NCBI GenBank assembly: GCA_031841125.1
Contig: CM063109.1
Span: forward strand, 28,327,538 to 28,391,537
Reading direction: 5' to 3'
Length of the DNA: 64,000 bases
From: Acanthococcus lagerstroemiae
Taxonomy: Eukaryota > Arthropoda > Insecta > Hemiptera > Eriococcidae
The notes below the pieces were generated by a model that saw only the letters and a program-made list of their open reading frames with translations, was not told the origin of the DNA and did not search any database. The translations under genes were made by a program, and so were the position numbers. Of this stretch, positions 22,736-35,794 are shown piece by piece (the stretch's first letter is position 1; every line of letters starts with the position of its first letter).

Positions 22736-24258
22736 GTGAAGAATGTGAGAAACGAAACCTACCGCACGCAATGGAAAAGGATATTATTCGCATTCGAAAT
22801 TTTCTATAAAAATACCGACTTGTGAATTGCTAAATTTAGAAAAATTCCGAGTACTGTTCTATCAGCTGATTTACGTTAATCTTCCGAAGTACATAGAGTC
22901 GCATATTCGTGCAGAATCCAAAAGTTCAATCAAAATTTCGAAAAAGTTAGAAATTCCTGAAATATCATACATATTTGAAGTGGTAAGTACAATCAAAATT
23001 GCAGATCAATTTTATCCCTGTGAAACAACAGAAACCTATTTTTACTGTCTCCAGAAAAATCGTGTTTCGGTAGGCTGTAGTGCCAGGGGGGGGGAATGGG
23101 GGTAATCTCCAGCTAAACGGTTGCACGGCGGACGATTGTATTTCCCAAATTCAAGAGCAGGAATATCAAACTGCGGAGCTTCTTTTCGGCTTATTTACCG
23201 AAATTTAGAAGTGGAAATTCGTATCTTGCCTTTTGAGCCCTGGACCGCCGGTTTTTCCCTCGAAAAGTGGTTACGTCAGCTGGTTGTCACACATAAGCAA
23301 TTTTGCGAAAAAAATAAACCAATATAGTTCATTTTTTGTTTTAGGGGACCTGTTCACGAAGATAGTCCCTGTTAAAAATATTTAAAATCAGATACCTGCG
23401 AAAGTTACACTCGAAAATGTAGAAGAGTAAAAAGAAGCTGACAAAATGTAACATTGAAGGAACGCTTGAGTCTCCTATGACGGCAATTCATGGATAAAGG
23501 CTGAGCAATGGCGTAAATAAAATAAGATTCTGGTTGTCTGGACACCCCCTTAGCACAAAATAAAGAGGTTTTCAGGAGCTATGCGAGACAAATCATGGGG
23601 AGGAGAGAATAGAGGACCAGGCAGGACAGAGAAACATTTTTAGCACCAGTGTTGCTATCTCTCACAAAATTTCATGAGATCTCGAGACTTTTTGAACAAA
23701 CTGACACATTAAGCTCCGATGTATTTAATCCTCTGACACAACGAAATTTCAAAAATTTTCATGGAATGGATCTGGCAACACTGCTGAAGGCTTCTAACTA
23801 AGCGTTCGCGGACTCAACTCCAATATAAAAAAAAAAGAACCTTTTAGGCAATTTCTGTTTTCCTCCAACTACTATGGGACACAACTAGATGGCGGCGATT
23901 CGCGGCTCTTTGACTAGTTCAACGGGGTCGTTTCAAAATGAGACAGACGTTGAATCGTAAAACTTTCTGTCAGTCGAAAGTCTTCTCTCGTATGAGTTTG
24001 AAAACGTGACCGCGGTAATTAAGTGATTGAAATCGGCTTTTGAAGTGACACATGTTCCAAAATGGAGAGGAAGCAGGGTAGGAGAGGGGAAAAACCGAGC
24101 ACCCCGTTCGACGCCAAGAACGCCCGCCGTTCCAAAGGTAATTAGGTCACATTTGGAAAACAGTTTTACCGGGGTAAAGGTAAGTACACAACTTGCCCTA
24201 AATGTTTCGCGGTGTACGTTATGTGCCAAGCCCTGCCTGCTCACTGTGTACAGAAGAA
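22736..24258. other. Mostly non-coding; one weak exon-like segment on plus
   Basis: At about 22,840-22,982 the plus strand has an acceptor-like AAATTTAG, 47 open codons (KFRVLFYQLIYVNLPKYIES and so on) and a donor GAAGTG|GTAAGT. No partner exon is recognised. The rest shows nothing identifiable. Confidence 0.25.
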
Positions 24259-24267
24259 AGAGGGAGG

Positions 24268-24313
<46 letters not shown>

Positions 24314-24316
24314 GAA
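24259..24316 (+). repeat. (GA)n microsatellite
   Basis: Imperfect GGGA repeats run into a nearly pure AG dinucleotide tract, then an A-rich tail. Confidence 0.95.
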
Positions 24317-27180
24317 AAAAAAAAGAAGGAAAGGAAGACCAGCGTGACAGCCATTTACCGTTATCTCTGTCTCGCGAAGTGGAAAGGGGCTGGTAAGAAG
24401 AAATATTATCTGTCGACGATATTTTTTCGTCCAGATGACAAATACGAATTTTGAAATCGATATTCACGGAAATTTATATCACCAGCTGAAATGAATACTC
24501 CTAGCGTTCGTCAAAGGATAAAAAAAGGCAAAACTTTTTTCCCCCGCTCTACGTCAGGTTCAGTTTGTCGGCAAAGTTGTTCGAAAAAAAAAAACACAAA
24601 AAAAAACAGAAAGTAAACCAAAAAACTTATCAGTTTCGCGTCGGTGTCGTCTGTACATTGCAGATGGCCGTTTAAAAATTTACAAAAAGGTCGCTCGGCC
24701 GGATGGTTCAGCTAAACGAACGAAAGCATTTTACAGACAATGGGTTTTTATTATTTCAACGATAACGCTGCTGTACGAGTTGATTTCACTCGTTTTTACG
24801 AGCACCCGAAGCTATAAAAATTGTTTCTAATATTCTTCGCCAGGAACTTTCTATTTTTATAATAAAACATTTATTTTACGGAAAATGAGATAAGTCTCAT
24901 GCGGAAGGTGGAAGGCGAAGAAAAACAAGGCACAGATTTTTCTACTTTTATATATATATATATAGCCAAACTTTCTGCTTTTCTTTCTTTTCTCGCCCCC
25001 TCCCTCTTCGAAATGGTCGTTTTCTTGATGGGGGATGTGCGACAGTAAAAGACAATGTCGAAATCGAAATCTACGTTCCCTGGAGAGGCTGTAAATTACT
25101 CGAGCGTTCGTTCTTATTTATTTTATATTACACGGTTTGACGAAGAAAAATTTCTCGAAATTAAAGTACGATTCTCGAAATGTGCGACCGTAAGAATGGC
25201 GAAACCGAAAAACCGATTTCGCGTTTCGTTTTTCGCGAACATTCGACGGTGTCTCGCAAGCTGTTAATAATGTTTTTTTTTAGGGGGAGGGGGCGACGGG
25301 GTTCGCAAATTTTTCACGCTGTTTGGATGGCCGTCAAACGTCGAGTCAACCAAGCCCAACAGTACTCTGATCTGTCGAAATAATTATAACAATAATGCAA
25401 AATGCATGTCACATTTCAGTTTTCGATTTTCGGCCACACTTTCTGGATGACAGTATGTAGTTGCAAAATTCTGTACGTCCTGAACAGCTAATTGCGACGA
25501 TCTTATGCTCCAAAATGTTCATACAGCAATACTACGGTCATTAGGCAGCGCTGCCGAATAATCGAATGCAGAAAAAAACACACCAGGTGCCAACGATGGG
25601 GCTGGTCCGAAATCAAGGGGCTATTTTGCAATCCTGGATCCTTAAACAACCTCAAAGTATCAATAGTTTGCATTCGTACCATCCACCACACAGAGGGAAT
25701 CAATTTGCCGGGATCCTCTTCTCTTCAATGTACATTTTTGTATGAATCATCTAGAGCCACTTTCATGGGAGCGTCTAACAAACGTCTTTTGTCTCCTGCA
25801 TTACTGGACTTCCGGTACGTGACCTTTTCAAAATCACATTCTTCCAAGTAAGGCATCCAGTTAGTTCATTTACAGGTTATATTTAGCACTCACAAGACTT
25901 ACTTTGACTATTGATCAATAAACCGCGACTTCTCTATACTTTTTCGTTTTTTGGATATCAAATGCCCTCGCTGCGGTCCGGACAAAGCACTTCTCGTGTG
26001 GATCTCAAGAGATGCAAGGAATTTTGCGAACAGCCGATAAAATGTTACATTTGGAAGGCAGGGCTCATGTAATGGACGTCAAGTCTTAGATCAGTCAGAG
26101 CTGTATTTGTATTCATGTCTGTTTTCTCAAGTAATGAGGTTTGTTTGTCGTATGTTGTAATGTCACCAGTGACAATACCGCCTTGAATTAGGGTGCTCTA
26201 ATTATATGATAACAAACGTGTCCGCATTATCGATGAAATTTACATTATTCGATATCAGTATTTGACCACGCGAACCGCAACAAGAGATAATATTTCTTCA
26301 AGTTGGTCAAGTTAATTTCAACGTTTTTGAGTAATCACCAACAAAAAGTACGTTTACTGGTCAGTTCGAAGAATTAGTTCTTGATACACGGATACGCAGA
26401 CACGTTTCAAAACGGTTTTCAAGGAGGAAGAGGCGAATTTGACACATTACGAAATATCGAAGTTGATAGAAAAACTAAAGAATTCTCTAATGTGGCCAAA
26501 AGACGGGGAGCTTCCTCTCTGCCTCTTTTTTGGTTGATCCATTTCTCGGATGCAAATATAGAACTGTATTTCATAATTCTTTCCCGTAAGGTAGCTACTA
26601 TGCTATCTTGACTCGTTGAAAAAAAGGGGAAATTACTTGGTACTTCAGCCCCGACAACTAATAATATTCAAGACCAGGAATCAGTGACGTAGCCAGCCCA
26701 GTGTTTGAGGGGGTCTTGGTCTCCACCAAATGGGAGAGGGTGTTAGAGGGGATGCTAAAATTAGAAAAACAACACTATTTGATGAAATTTCAAGGGAACC
26801 CGGATCCCCTAGACCCAGCTATTGTAAGCCTTTGATACTTGGTGTTTCCAAATTTGACCACGTGAGTATGAATATCCCGTTAAGAAAATCCATAATCACT
26901 AATAACCAGCCCCCCCCCCCAAAAAAAAAAAATTCCTCAACTTTTCCAGATTTTTCCAGTCCATTTTCCAACTTTTTCATAACAAACAAATTATTAAAAA
27001 AAGTGTTCAACCGAGTCTGTCAGGGAAAATTGTACAATACTTTCACATCAAAGTTTTTTTTTTAAAATTCGTTGACTTTTTCGATTATCTTTCAAAATTT
27101 CCTGACTTCTCAAGTACTTTCTATTCTATGCTACTCCATTTGCCAACTTCCTCTTAAACTGACCCTCATTCAAAGATCCA
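24317..27180. other. Intergenic, no supported gene
   Basis: The stretch has several homopolymer runs and a TATATATATATATA tract near 24,950. Short open frames (25055-25267, 25492-25851) are without recognised domains. GTAGCCAGCCCAGTG near 26,693 recalls the GTAGCCAGACTGGG near 58,917. Confidence 0.35.
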
Positions 27181-27187
27181 GATTTTT

Positions 27188-27505
27188 TTAATGGTGGACA
27201 AAACGTTTTAGTTGCGATAAAATTTTTTCTATACATATTTTGATCAATTTCCTTGGAAAGTAAGAAATGACCCAACTTGCTGGATCCGAGCTGCTTACAC
27301 TGCTGCTCACAGGAGTCACAGGTAGAGACAGTCTGGGTGGAGATAGTCCAATAGGACTAGCTGCTGAAGTTGATTCGGAAATGTTTCCTATTTTAGAGGG
27401 CTTGGTAAATAATGATGAACTACTGTCGGAGGATTGGCAGGACTCTTTCACATCACAAACTTGGAAACTCAAGTCTTGGCTAGCCGAGGAACTACTTGCT
27501 CAAAA
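27188..27505 (-). CDS. Candidate serine-rich coding segment
   Basis: The minus strand is open for about 105 codons after a TGA near 27,500. It reads a Ser-rich region (SSDSSSSLFTKPSKIGNISE, then ASPIGLSPPRLSLPVTPVSS) and ends near DPASWVISYFPRK. A biased Ser/Pro composition with varied synonymous codons suggests former coding. The DPA.W motif recalls N-terminal parts of ZMYM/hAT-type transposon proteins, but the resemblance is weak. The plus strand is also open here for 83 codons. Confidence 0.25.
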
Positions 27506-27519
27506 TTTGCCGCTCTAAG

Positions 27520-30500
27520 CACGTGCTTGGTGTGCTTATAGGGTAATCCGGCACTGAGTGTTTACCAAACAGTATGATTTATCTTCTGTAAGGGTCTGAC
27601 TTCTCCCGGTTTTCCAGATTTTGGTCGCCCTGATAACCAATCTCGAGTGGGAGGAGGGGACTACTAGTATCACAATAATGCTGAAAATTTGTTTCGCTCT
27701 TATAATTTTTCAATTCTTGGAAGAGGAGAGGGGGAGGGGAGACTTTTAAAGGATTTGGAAGCCCTCTTTCCGAGCCTGTGAAGAAATGTTCACGAATTAA
27801 GTATTAATTCACTGACTGGGGGAACATACTCTAGAATCAAGTGCACACAAAACAGTACTGACACGGCAGAACTTTCCACTTGGAAGGAAAATACAAATTT
27901 GGCTGAGATCAACGAACGCAGAAGTCATTTTAGAAATGTTGTCAACAGAAGATCCGATGTGACCAAATAATGTACACCTTTGAAATAAAACAAGTCTTTC
28001 AGAGTTGCTGGTGAACAAGACCACAGACAAGATTTATTACGAGAGAAGACCATCCTCTCCCAGTCTCGGTTCAGTGGTCAGTAATGCCTGGAATTGTGGT
28101 ACAAAGTGGCTTATAAGCAACTCGCTCCAGAAATCTTTGCTAAGTAACTGGTATTTGCTTGATGGTACGTATGTCCACAAATCGGACCGACAGCGAGGCC
28201 AGGCACTGACAATAAGCAATTTGAAACCCGGAGGCAGTACCAAAACCAAAGTTGCGTCGGCTTCATAAAAATTGTAAATTTGACTCGGCTTCTTCGAAAA
28301 TTTTGAATTGGTTTCAGCTTTATTTTGAATAAATATGTGGAGCTTGTGGATCCTAGCTCCAGCTCCGTAGGGAGAAGAAAAATGAAAATTGGGAATCAGC
28401 ACCACAACCGGAGCACCTTCCGAACCATATACAACTTTAGAATCTGGCTCCAGCTCTGACAAAAATTTTGGTGACTCAAGAATCGGTTCTAGTTCCATCC
28501 GAAATACAGAAACTCGATGGTTTTTAGCTTCGGCTTCAGATATGGATCCGTGCAGGCGACACGGAAAATAAAACTGAACATACTAACAAAAAATATACAT
28601 AAAATTTGAGAAAAACAAATCGAAAACTTGAAATTTACTAATAAGAATTTTAAATGTATCAGTCAAAATTTGCCAGAAAATCGGGGAAAAAATTGGAATC
28701 AACGAATTCGGAATTTATAAATAAATTTTGAATGTCTGAACAAAAGTTCGAGCCCAGTTTTCCACCACTGAAATTCATCAGTGTAAAACAAAATTTGATA
28801 AAATATTTTTGGATTTTGAGGTTTTGTGGTGCATCTGTACAGGGTCACCAGGAATTCCGTTTCAGATATTATGGGACTCGAAAAATTATTCGATTATACA
28901 TATCCCAGCATGTTCGCAAGGAGTCACCTCTTTCGTCTACCGCTATAAGTGGTACAGCACGGAATTTATTAGGTTAAATTGACGCTCGAACTGGAGTACT
29001 AACCAGTAACCACAGTTAAAATCGTTGAAAAAAGTTTTCGGTTTAGCCCCCACTACCCAAACCACATTCTGCTGATAAGTTGATAGGTGCTTCGGATCGT
29101 CGAGCTCGAATGACACCAAAAATTCGACCAGACCCACTTTAAAACCTTACTTCCGCCTCTTGAAAGTAGACGGCGAGCAGTAATAACACTTACCGTTAAC
29201 TGGCGTAATTTCGGACACCGGTCGTAATAAAGGCCACTCATGACTTGTTTACTGATAAAGATACTAGCGCTCCTACAGAAGAAGTAAGGTACGGCTGATA
29301 TTACCACCGGTATCCCATACTACCCCTGTTGACTGTACTCTGTTTCTGCACAACATTTTCGCAACTAAACGTTAATTTTGCTAAATAGAAAAACGGGGAT
29401 ACCGACAAACAAAAAGGAAGAAGAAAAAAGTCACTATTCTTTCAATGTTGCCAACTGACACTCCAGCTTTTCTCAACTGTCCTCACCCAGGGTGATTTTA
29501 GTATTTCAGATTTTTGACCCGGCATCGGGAAAGGGGGACTAAAAACAACAGCGGAAGCTAAATTTCAGTTAATAATCTAACAAATAACCATTTTCCCTAG
29601 AAAACCAGAAACTATGAAACTATTCATTAGACACACAAAAAACAAATATTGGTGATGCAGATATCAAATTCAAGGGAGGGGTATAATTCACAATGTCCCC
29701 CCCCTCCAATACTTTCCATGAAAAAGTTCAAATTCATCAGAAACTTGATACACTAGTTACCAAACTCTGCATTTTTCTCTAACCTCACTTGCTTCGCTGA
29801 CAAAAATCGTCCTTTTCCTTGGACAAAGGAACACTAAGTATCTATATCTTGGACCCCCCTCCCTGCCCACAAAGAGAAACCTTCCGACGCTACAAAGTTA
29901 GGGTTAATCCGAACATCGTTGTGTCTGGCTGGCATCACTTTTCGGGCATTGTCTTTTCAAAGACATTTACCCATCGGAACGTTAAAAACAGTAAAATTGA
30001 AGGAACATTTGAGTCTTTGACTGAGGTAGCTGAGTAGTGACGGATGACGGGTCAGGGCATTGTCCTCAGTAAGTTCCAGTCAGAAAACTTCGGCTGACAT
30101 TTCTTCTTTTTTCACGCCCTAGTTTCAGACTAACATGATTCGATTGGGCTTTTACAGGTAAATTCGGAGTTACGAACCATCTTGACTAACTATGCGGCAG
30201 AGAAACACCTATTAGTTATGCTCCGTCCCGGAAGCACAACGGTGACGTTTTCAGTTCCTCGCAATGTCGCGAAATGCGAGAGCTAAACCGAAGAAAATCA
30301 ACTCAGAAAATACCAACACTGTACACTCCACGTTGCTGCAACAAACATACAAAAACGACCATACTGCAAAAGCTATCAGCTTCCACCCATGTACTTGTTT
30401 TCCTACTCTTGTCATAAACTATATACTCTCTTATCACTGGCAATCGAAGTTACAACCCAGCTTCGGTCTGCACCCACCGAAGCCAATATCACACTCTACG

Positions 30501-30750
30501 TCCCATGTTACAAAAAAAAAAAAAAAAAAAAAAGAAGTTAATATTAATGTTAGAAAAGACGTTTTCGCGTCACGAGAACATTAAAAAGAGAAAAAAATAA
30601 GAAGAGAAATACTTGCGTACTAATACTCTAGCAACAACTCGCCCGGCGCGTTAAGAAGTACCTGCATGTAAGTACCTCAATGGCGTCCTCGAAACCGCAC
30701 GATTGTACTCCACTGGTCAAGTTATCACAGCGCGTCTACGTACGCCCTTT
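27520..30750. other. Non-coding region downstream of PMCA; contains a poly-A run
   Basis: GGCTCC/AGCTCC-type degenerate repeats lie at about 28,250-28,550. A run of about 21 A at 30,511-30,532 is in the opposite sense to a poly-A tail for the minus-strand PMCA. The 3' UTR of PMCA should lie directly below 30,751; no clear AATAAA was identified. Confidence 0.35.
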
Positions 30751-33700
30751 TTACACAGCGCTCACAGCGTGATTGGCACCCTCACAGCGTGCGTTCTCCA
30801 ACTCATCCGTCGTCTGGTCGGCGTATTCGATGGACGACATCCGCGACAGCCGCTTGTTCGCGCTGCTAGTGTTGGAGGTCTGCTTGCGCAGCGCCCCGCT
30901 CGGCGGATTGCGGCCGTAGCGCGCGTCCAACGCCTGGTGGAAGGCGTTGATCACGCGTATCTGCGTCTGCAGCCGCGTTAGCCCGCGAAGCCACAGGATG
31001 TGGGCGCGCTTCTTCTTGCCCGTCTCCGAGTCGAACTTGCCCGAGCCGATCTTGTGGATCTCCGGGTACTCCTCGGGCAGGCCGCGGCCCCACGACAGCT
31101 TCTTCGGTATCCGCCGGGTCGGCAGACTGGTCACGAGCTGGCCCCACAGCAGCGTACCAATACCGAAGAACAGACACCACAGCCACTCCTCCAGCGACAG
31201 GCTGACCGTCGAGAAGGCCTCGCCGCCGAACTGCACGATCAGAGCCTGCGCGATCATGGTCAGTATCCACAGGCTGTACGACGACGCAGTGGCTTCTTCG
31301 CCGCGGCCCGACTTCACGTTCAGGAGAATGTCGCCAGCGAATAGCAGCGTGAATATAATCGCGAGCTGGTAGGTCGCCTGGCCGATGATGTTCTTGGCCA
31401 TGGTTCGCGATATCAGCGGCTTGGTGCGGCCGTACGGCTTGCGCAGCAGCAGCTCCGGCGTCGGCATTTCAGTGGCCAGACACAATGACGCAAGCGTGTC
31501 CATGATCAGGTTCACCCACAGCATCTGCACCGCCTTCAGCGGACTGTCTGAGATGGCGCATGCACCGACGAACGCCACGATTACGGCCACCACGTTGACG
31601 GTCAACTGGAACTGCAGGAACTTGGCGATGCTGTCATACACATTGCGGCCCCACATTACCGCCTTCACGATACTGCTGAAGTTGTCGTCTGTCAGGATGA
31701 TGTCGGAGGCTTCCTTGGCCACGTCCGTTCCAGCGATGCCCATCGCGAATCCGACGTCCGCTTTCTTCAGCGCCGGCCCGTCGTTAGTGCCGTCGCCGGT
31801 AACGGCGACCACTTCTTTCTTGTTACCGTAGTTGCTGTCGATGATGCCCTTCACCAGCGTGTACTTGTCAGTCGGCGATGACCGGGCCAGCACTCGTAGA
31901 CGCGGCCACACTTTGTCCAACAGTCGTTGCTCGACTTCACCGTTGCTGTTTCGGATGCGTGAGTTGAAATCCTTGCCCTCTAGAATGAGGCCGTCGTCGT
32001 CCGGCTTCAGGATGCCGCACTTCGACGCTATCGACCTGGCCGTGTTGATGTTGTCACCGGTCACCATGCGCACGGTGATGCCGGCCCGTTGACACTTGCG
32101 TATCGCCTCCGGCACCTCCGGCCGCACCGGGTCCTCAATGCCGACGATCGCGATCGCGGTCAGGTTGCTCACGATACTCTCTTCGTTATCCCAGTTCGGT
32201 TCGCCGTCGATGTGCACCTGATTCTCCTCTGCCGGTCCAGGTACGAATTCACGGTACGCTAACGACAGCGTTCGCAAGCCGTTGCCGGCCATCGGCTCGA
32301 TCACCGTGTTGATCAGATCGTTAAACATCTGCGGCGTGAATTTCTGCAGCACGCCATCCTTGCCGCGGATGTGCGAACACTTCTTCAGTATGATTTCGGA
32401 AGCGCCCTTTGAATACAACAGGTAGCCACCTCCTTCTCGCGGTATCACTGTGCTCATTGACTTACGCACCGAGTTGAATGTGTACACTCTGGTCAGCTGC
32501 TCTTCGGTTACCTCGTCCCGGAACTGCTGGTAGCTCTTGCCCAGCGCCAGCACGAAGCCCAGCAGACCGCATTCCGTCTTGTTGCCGACGTGCTTCGGCA
32601 GGTTACTCTTTTCGTCTTCCGGCGGCATGATGCGCGAGGTGAACGCCGAGTTCAGCGCGATTCCCTGCACGAACAGCTTGCCGATGTCGGTGGGAATGGC
32701 ACTGAACTGCGGCGTGTTCTTGTAGTACGTGCCCGCGATGTAGGACTGCACTACCGTCATGCGGTTGGTAGTCAACGTGCCCGTTTTATCCGAGCAAATG
32801 GTGGTCGCGTTGCCCATTGTTTCGCAGGCGTCCAGATGGCGCACCAGGTTATTGTCGAGCATCATCTTCTTGACCGAGTATGCCAATGATAAGGTCACGG
32901 CGAGCGGGAGACCTTCGGGAACGGCAACGACTAGCACGGTGACGCCGATGATTACGAAGCGCACAAACTCGTTGATGTAGGCTAGGTCCCAGCGTTGCCC
33001 CTTCACGATGAATGTGGTTACGCAGAACCGCACCACTAGTATGATCACCGTGAGCACGGCCAATGCTGAGCCAGCATAGCCAATCTGTATGGCCAGTTTG
33101 GTCAATTTACCCTGCAACACCGATTTCTGTTGGTCGTCGCCTCCTTCTTCCTCTTCCTCCTCCTCCTCCGCGGCTTCTTCGACTGCTCTGCCGTTTTTGT
33201 TTTCTTTCTTGTCCTCCAGTCTCTGTTTCAAACTGGCTTTCCGCGAAGCCTCTTTCTTTTCTTCCCCGGTGGCTCCCAACAACGTCATGATAATGCCGGA
33301 CTGCGAGTTGATACCAACGGCAGTGACCAGCACCTTGCCACTGCCTTCCATCACGTGAGTACCGGACAGTACAACCGGGTCGAACGACTCGCCTTTCTTA
33401 ACATGATCCGACTCACCGGTTAGAGAAGACTCGTCTACCTTCAGATCGTTGCTCTGCACCACGACGCCGTCGGCCGGAAGCAGATCTCCGTACTTGATCT
33501 GACAAATGTCACCGACTACTATCTCGCCGACGGATATTTGCTTCACTTCGTTCTTTCGTATAACCGCGAACTTGCGCTCGCCTTCGATTTTATCCTGCAG
33601 CCCGCGAAACTGTTTCTCCTTGGTATAGTCGTTGAATGCGGTCACGAACACGACCACGATGACCGACACCAGGATGGCGACGCCTTCGATCCAACCGTGC

Positions 33701-34080
33701 TTGTTTTCTTCGGCCTCCGGCTTGAGCTTTCCGCTCTCGTCTGAAGGCTGGTACAGCGACAACAGCAATGAAATGAGGGCGGCGATTTCCAGGATGATGA
33801 GCGTGGCATCCTGCAATGCCTCCCACACCAGCTGCAGAAAAGTCTTCGGCTTCTTGGGCGGAATGGTGTTGGAGCCGTAGGTCTCGCGCCGGCTTTGCAT
33901 GTCGGTCGGGTTCTCGTCCAAGCCTTCGGTGGGCGACGTGTAGAGTTTCTTGCACAGTCCGGTGACGCCGCCGTACTCGCGAACTCGACTCACCGCCTCC
34001 TGGCCACGAACCTCCATCAACTCGCGGAGTTGCTTTAACGTAATGCCGAACTGGGTATTCATTTCGATTTTTGTTCCCAT
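30751..34080 (-). CDS. PMCA: Plasma-membrane calcium-transporting ATPase (PMCA), intronless, lacking helix 8
   Basis: The 1,109 codons run from ATG 34080 to TAA 30751-30753. The protein is a P2B Ca2+ pump that exports cytosolic Ca2+ at the plasma membrane. Helices M1-M2 lie near 83-149 and the actuator TGES at 221-224. M3-M4 lie near 328-397, with PEGLP at 388-392 (E389 binds Ca2+). The phosphorylated aspartate is D431 in DKTGT, nucleotide-binding KGAS is at 558-561 and TGDGTNDGP at 761-769. M6 WVNLIMD holds N857 and D861. A calmodulin-binding segment ([19 protein letters not shown]) lies near 1029-1047. An acidic run of Glu sits near 301-312. After M7 (about 900-920) the sequence jumps at residues 930-935 from the luminal loop to the M9-like segment. 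About 40 residues are missing, including M8 with its conserved NTFV...LFNE motif. The frame is otherwise perfect. GC content is far above the flanks. Confidence 0.95.
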   Translation of the reverse strand: MGTKIEMNTQFGITLKQLRELMEVRGQEAVSRVREYGGVTGLCKKLYTSPTEGLDENPTDMQSRRETYGSNTIPPKKPKTFLQLVWEALQDATLIILEIAALISLLLSLYQPSDESGKLKPEAEENKHGWIEGVAILVSVIVVVFVTAFNDYTKEKQFRGLQDKIEGERKFAVIRKNEVKQISVGEIVVGDICQIKYGDLLPADGVVVQSNDLKVDESSLTGESDHVKKGESFDPVVLSGTHVMEGSGKVLVTAVGINSQSGIIMTLLGATGEEKKEASRKASLKQRLEDKKENKNGRAVEEAAEEEEEEEEGGDDQQKSVLQGKLTKLAIQIGYAGSALAVLTVIILVVRFCVTTFIVKGQRWDLAYINEFVRFVIIGVTVLVVAVPEGLPLAVTLSLAYSVKKMMLDNNLVRHLDACETMGNATTICSDKTGTLTTNRMTVVQSYIAGTYYKNTPQFSAIPTDIGKLFVQGIALNSAFTSRIMPPEDEKSNLPKHVGNKTECGLLGFVLALGKSYQQFRDEVTEEQLTRVYTFNSVRKSMSTVIPREGGGYLLYSKGASEIILKKCSHIRGKDGVLQKFTPQMFNDLINTVIEPMAGNGLRTLSLAYREFVPGPAEENQVHIDGEPNWDNEESIVSNLTAIAIVGIEDPVRPEVPEAIRKCQRAGITVRMVTGDNINTARSIASKCGILKPDDDGLILEGKDFNSRIRNSNGEVEQRLLDKVWPRLRVLARSSPTDKYTLVKGIIDSNYGNKKEVVAVTGDGTNDGPALKKADVGFAMGIAGTDVAKEASDIILTDDNFSSIVKAVMWGRNVYDSIAKFLQFQLTVNVVAVIVAFVGACAISDSPLKAVQMLWVNLIMDTLASLCLATEMPTPELLLRKPYGRTKPLISRTMAKNIIGQATYQLAIIFTLLFAGDILLNVKSGRGEEATASSYSLWILTMIAQALIVQFGGEAFSTVSLSLEEWLWCLFFGIGTLLWGQLVTSLPTRRIPKKLSWGRGLPEEYPEIHKIGSGKFDSETGKKKRAHILWLRGLTRLQTQIRVINAFHQALDARYGRNPPSGALRKQTSNTSSANKRLSRMSSIEYADQTTDELENARCEGANHAVSAV

Positions 34081-34110
34081 GCCAGGTTCACGGCCCTAAA
34101 AATAAACAGA
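34081..34110 (-). promoter_or_regulatory. Splice acceptor in the PMCA 5' UTR
   Basis: On the minus strand CTGTTTATTTTTAG|GG is a good 3' splice site. It ends at 34096 and leaves 15 bases of UTR before ATG 34080. It implies an upstream non-coding exon, which I could not locate, and supports ATG 34080 as the start. Confidence 0.6.
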
Positions 34111-34496
34111 AATACCGGTTCAAACATACAAACGCCGTTTGATGGCAAAATAAGGCACACATACAGTAGGGCGGCTGACGTGAAAAATCAAGCATCTCGT
34201 CACGAAAGCTTGAAGTGTAACATGTGAGTTCTCAAAGGCACGAAGATTGATCTTGAGGGAGAAGTCACCCCACTCGATTTCTGGATCCATAGTTGTGAAA
34301 TAAGTGGGGGTCAGTATCGGAGTTGAGTTTATGCTATTTAGCCGACTTATATAGCTTGGAATAGAGCAGCTTAAGATCATGGATATTGGAAGAGGATTGA
34401 ATAGGCAATTTGAGTATTGCAGTACCGTATTGTAGAAAGAAAAATAGGAATAATTTATGTAGTACACTATAAACATAACACAAATGCTACATGCCT
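34111..34496. other. Upstream of PMCA; probably its first intron
   Basis: There is no recognisable coding or repeat signal. If the acceptor at 34096 is used, this is intron sequence. Confidence 0.4.
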
Positions 34497-34605
34497 ATAA
34501 GGCATCCTTCTTCTAATTTGCTCTCAACCCGAACCCTGGAATCCGCCCTTTCGAGCATTACTTCTAAGACATATAAGACATCCAGGGATGTTGTTATTAA
34601 TGCTA
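34497..34605 (-). repeat. SINE 3' fragment joined to a LINE-derived fragment
   Basis: 34497-34550 matches, in reverse, the SINE body seen at 47,104-47,146, 48,050-48,138 and 49,440-49,525 (GAGCATTAC and CCCTGGAATCCGCCCTTTCG in this strand). 34565-34605 (ATAAGACATCCAGGGATGTT) matches the LINE tail near 52,500. Confidence 0.65.
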
Positions 34606-34609
34606 GAAG

Positions 34610-35790
34610 CGCCCGTACAGTCTTACTCTGATTTTGGCTCGCATTTTTCTACAATTGCAGATCCAGCGGGAGGAAGGGTCGCGCGCAGTAACTCGCCTCT
34701 TACAATTATTATGCCTTTGAAAGCTCACGTACACCAAATCTCATCATTTTATGAATAAATGAGCCACAAATTCGAACGAAATTTCACATCCATCACTCGC
34801 ACTAGAAGTTATTTTAATGGTGCAGAGGTATACGTAATTGTTGCGAGCTCGGATACGATAATATATTCGCGCAACGCGAATACTTAAAATACCGCGAATG
34901 TAAAATATGTAAGGTGCGACTTTCAAAAGGAATCCTGATTATGGCAACTTTGTCCGGTAGAAATGCTATCGTAAAACTTTTCGACGTACCCAACTCGCTG
35001 TACCCTGTGCATAACCTTTCATTAAAACGATATAAATATTCCATCTCAGCGCTTATTCGTGAACGATAAAATAGCGGGGTCGCCGAAATACACGCAGGGC
35101 TGAAGCAGTACATGATCAATTTTATTATACTGCTGCTGTATTAATTTTCGCCGAAATTGCACAGTGAATACGTAAACGAGTAGCAGACGGAATCCGCGAA
35201 AACAACTCGAGCTGTTAATCTACCAACAAAAGCGGTGCTGGAAATTATTTTGAGCGCGTCGAGTTTTTGAAATAGATATACTTTCGAAAAAACTTTTAAT
35301 ACAACTTTCCGAACGGTATACAGTGCAGTCAAGTTAAATGTTTCCATTTAACGCTAGTTAAGAAATGAAAAATTTCGTGCTCCAGGGCTTCGACGAAAAA
35401 TCGTCGACTCTTGCATCGAGCACCTCTTCTCGTCCTCTCCTACGCGCGTATATTCTTCCGCAAGGACGAATACTTCTCCTCGGAATATTCTTCATTTATT
35501 AAACCGTTATAATAAATGAAACTCGAGAGTGGCGTGAAAAGAAAAATTATACCTGCTCTGATAAATAAGTTCTCTTAATTGTTTCATTTCGAGTGAAAAT
35601 AATGAATGGAACGAAGAAGCTCGACCGAAGAGGAAATTTCATGATGCTCGTCAACGATTATAACGAGTGTCAACAAATCGAAAAGTTAGGTATAATGCTG
35701 TACAAAAAGGGCCAATCTACATGTGAACTAGATAGGCCCTTACCTACTTGCATATATAAAATCTAATCTGCAGACATTACCTACAGGGGA
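34610..35790. other. Intergenic, nothing recognised
   Basis: A short imperfect hairpin AAGGGCC...GGCCCTT lies at about 35,707-35,742. No gene is seen. Confidence 0.4.
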
Positions 35791-35794
35791 CTCG

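Noticed and set aside
24027..24467. Open frames over the GA microsatellite (Arg-Glu repeats)
   Set aside because: Dinucleotide repeats are open in all phases; there is no domain or splice context.
28037..28498. A 153-codon minus-strand open frame
   Set aside because: It overlaps GGCTCC-type degenerate repeats and has no recognised motif.
30511..30532. Poly-A run as the retroposition tail of PMCA
   Set aside because: It is on the plus strand, so in PMCA sense it is poly-T, and it lies about 220 bases past the stop.
30866..33955. Long open frames on the plus strand and in other frames opposite PMCA
   Set aside because: They are by-products of the GC-rich PMCA coding strand and show no domain.
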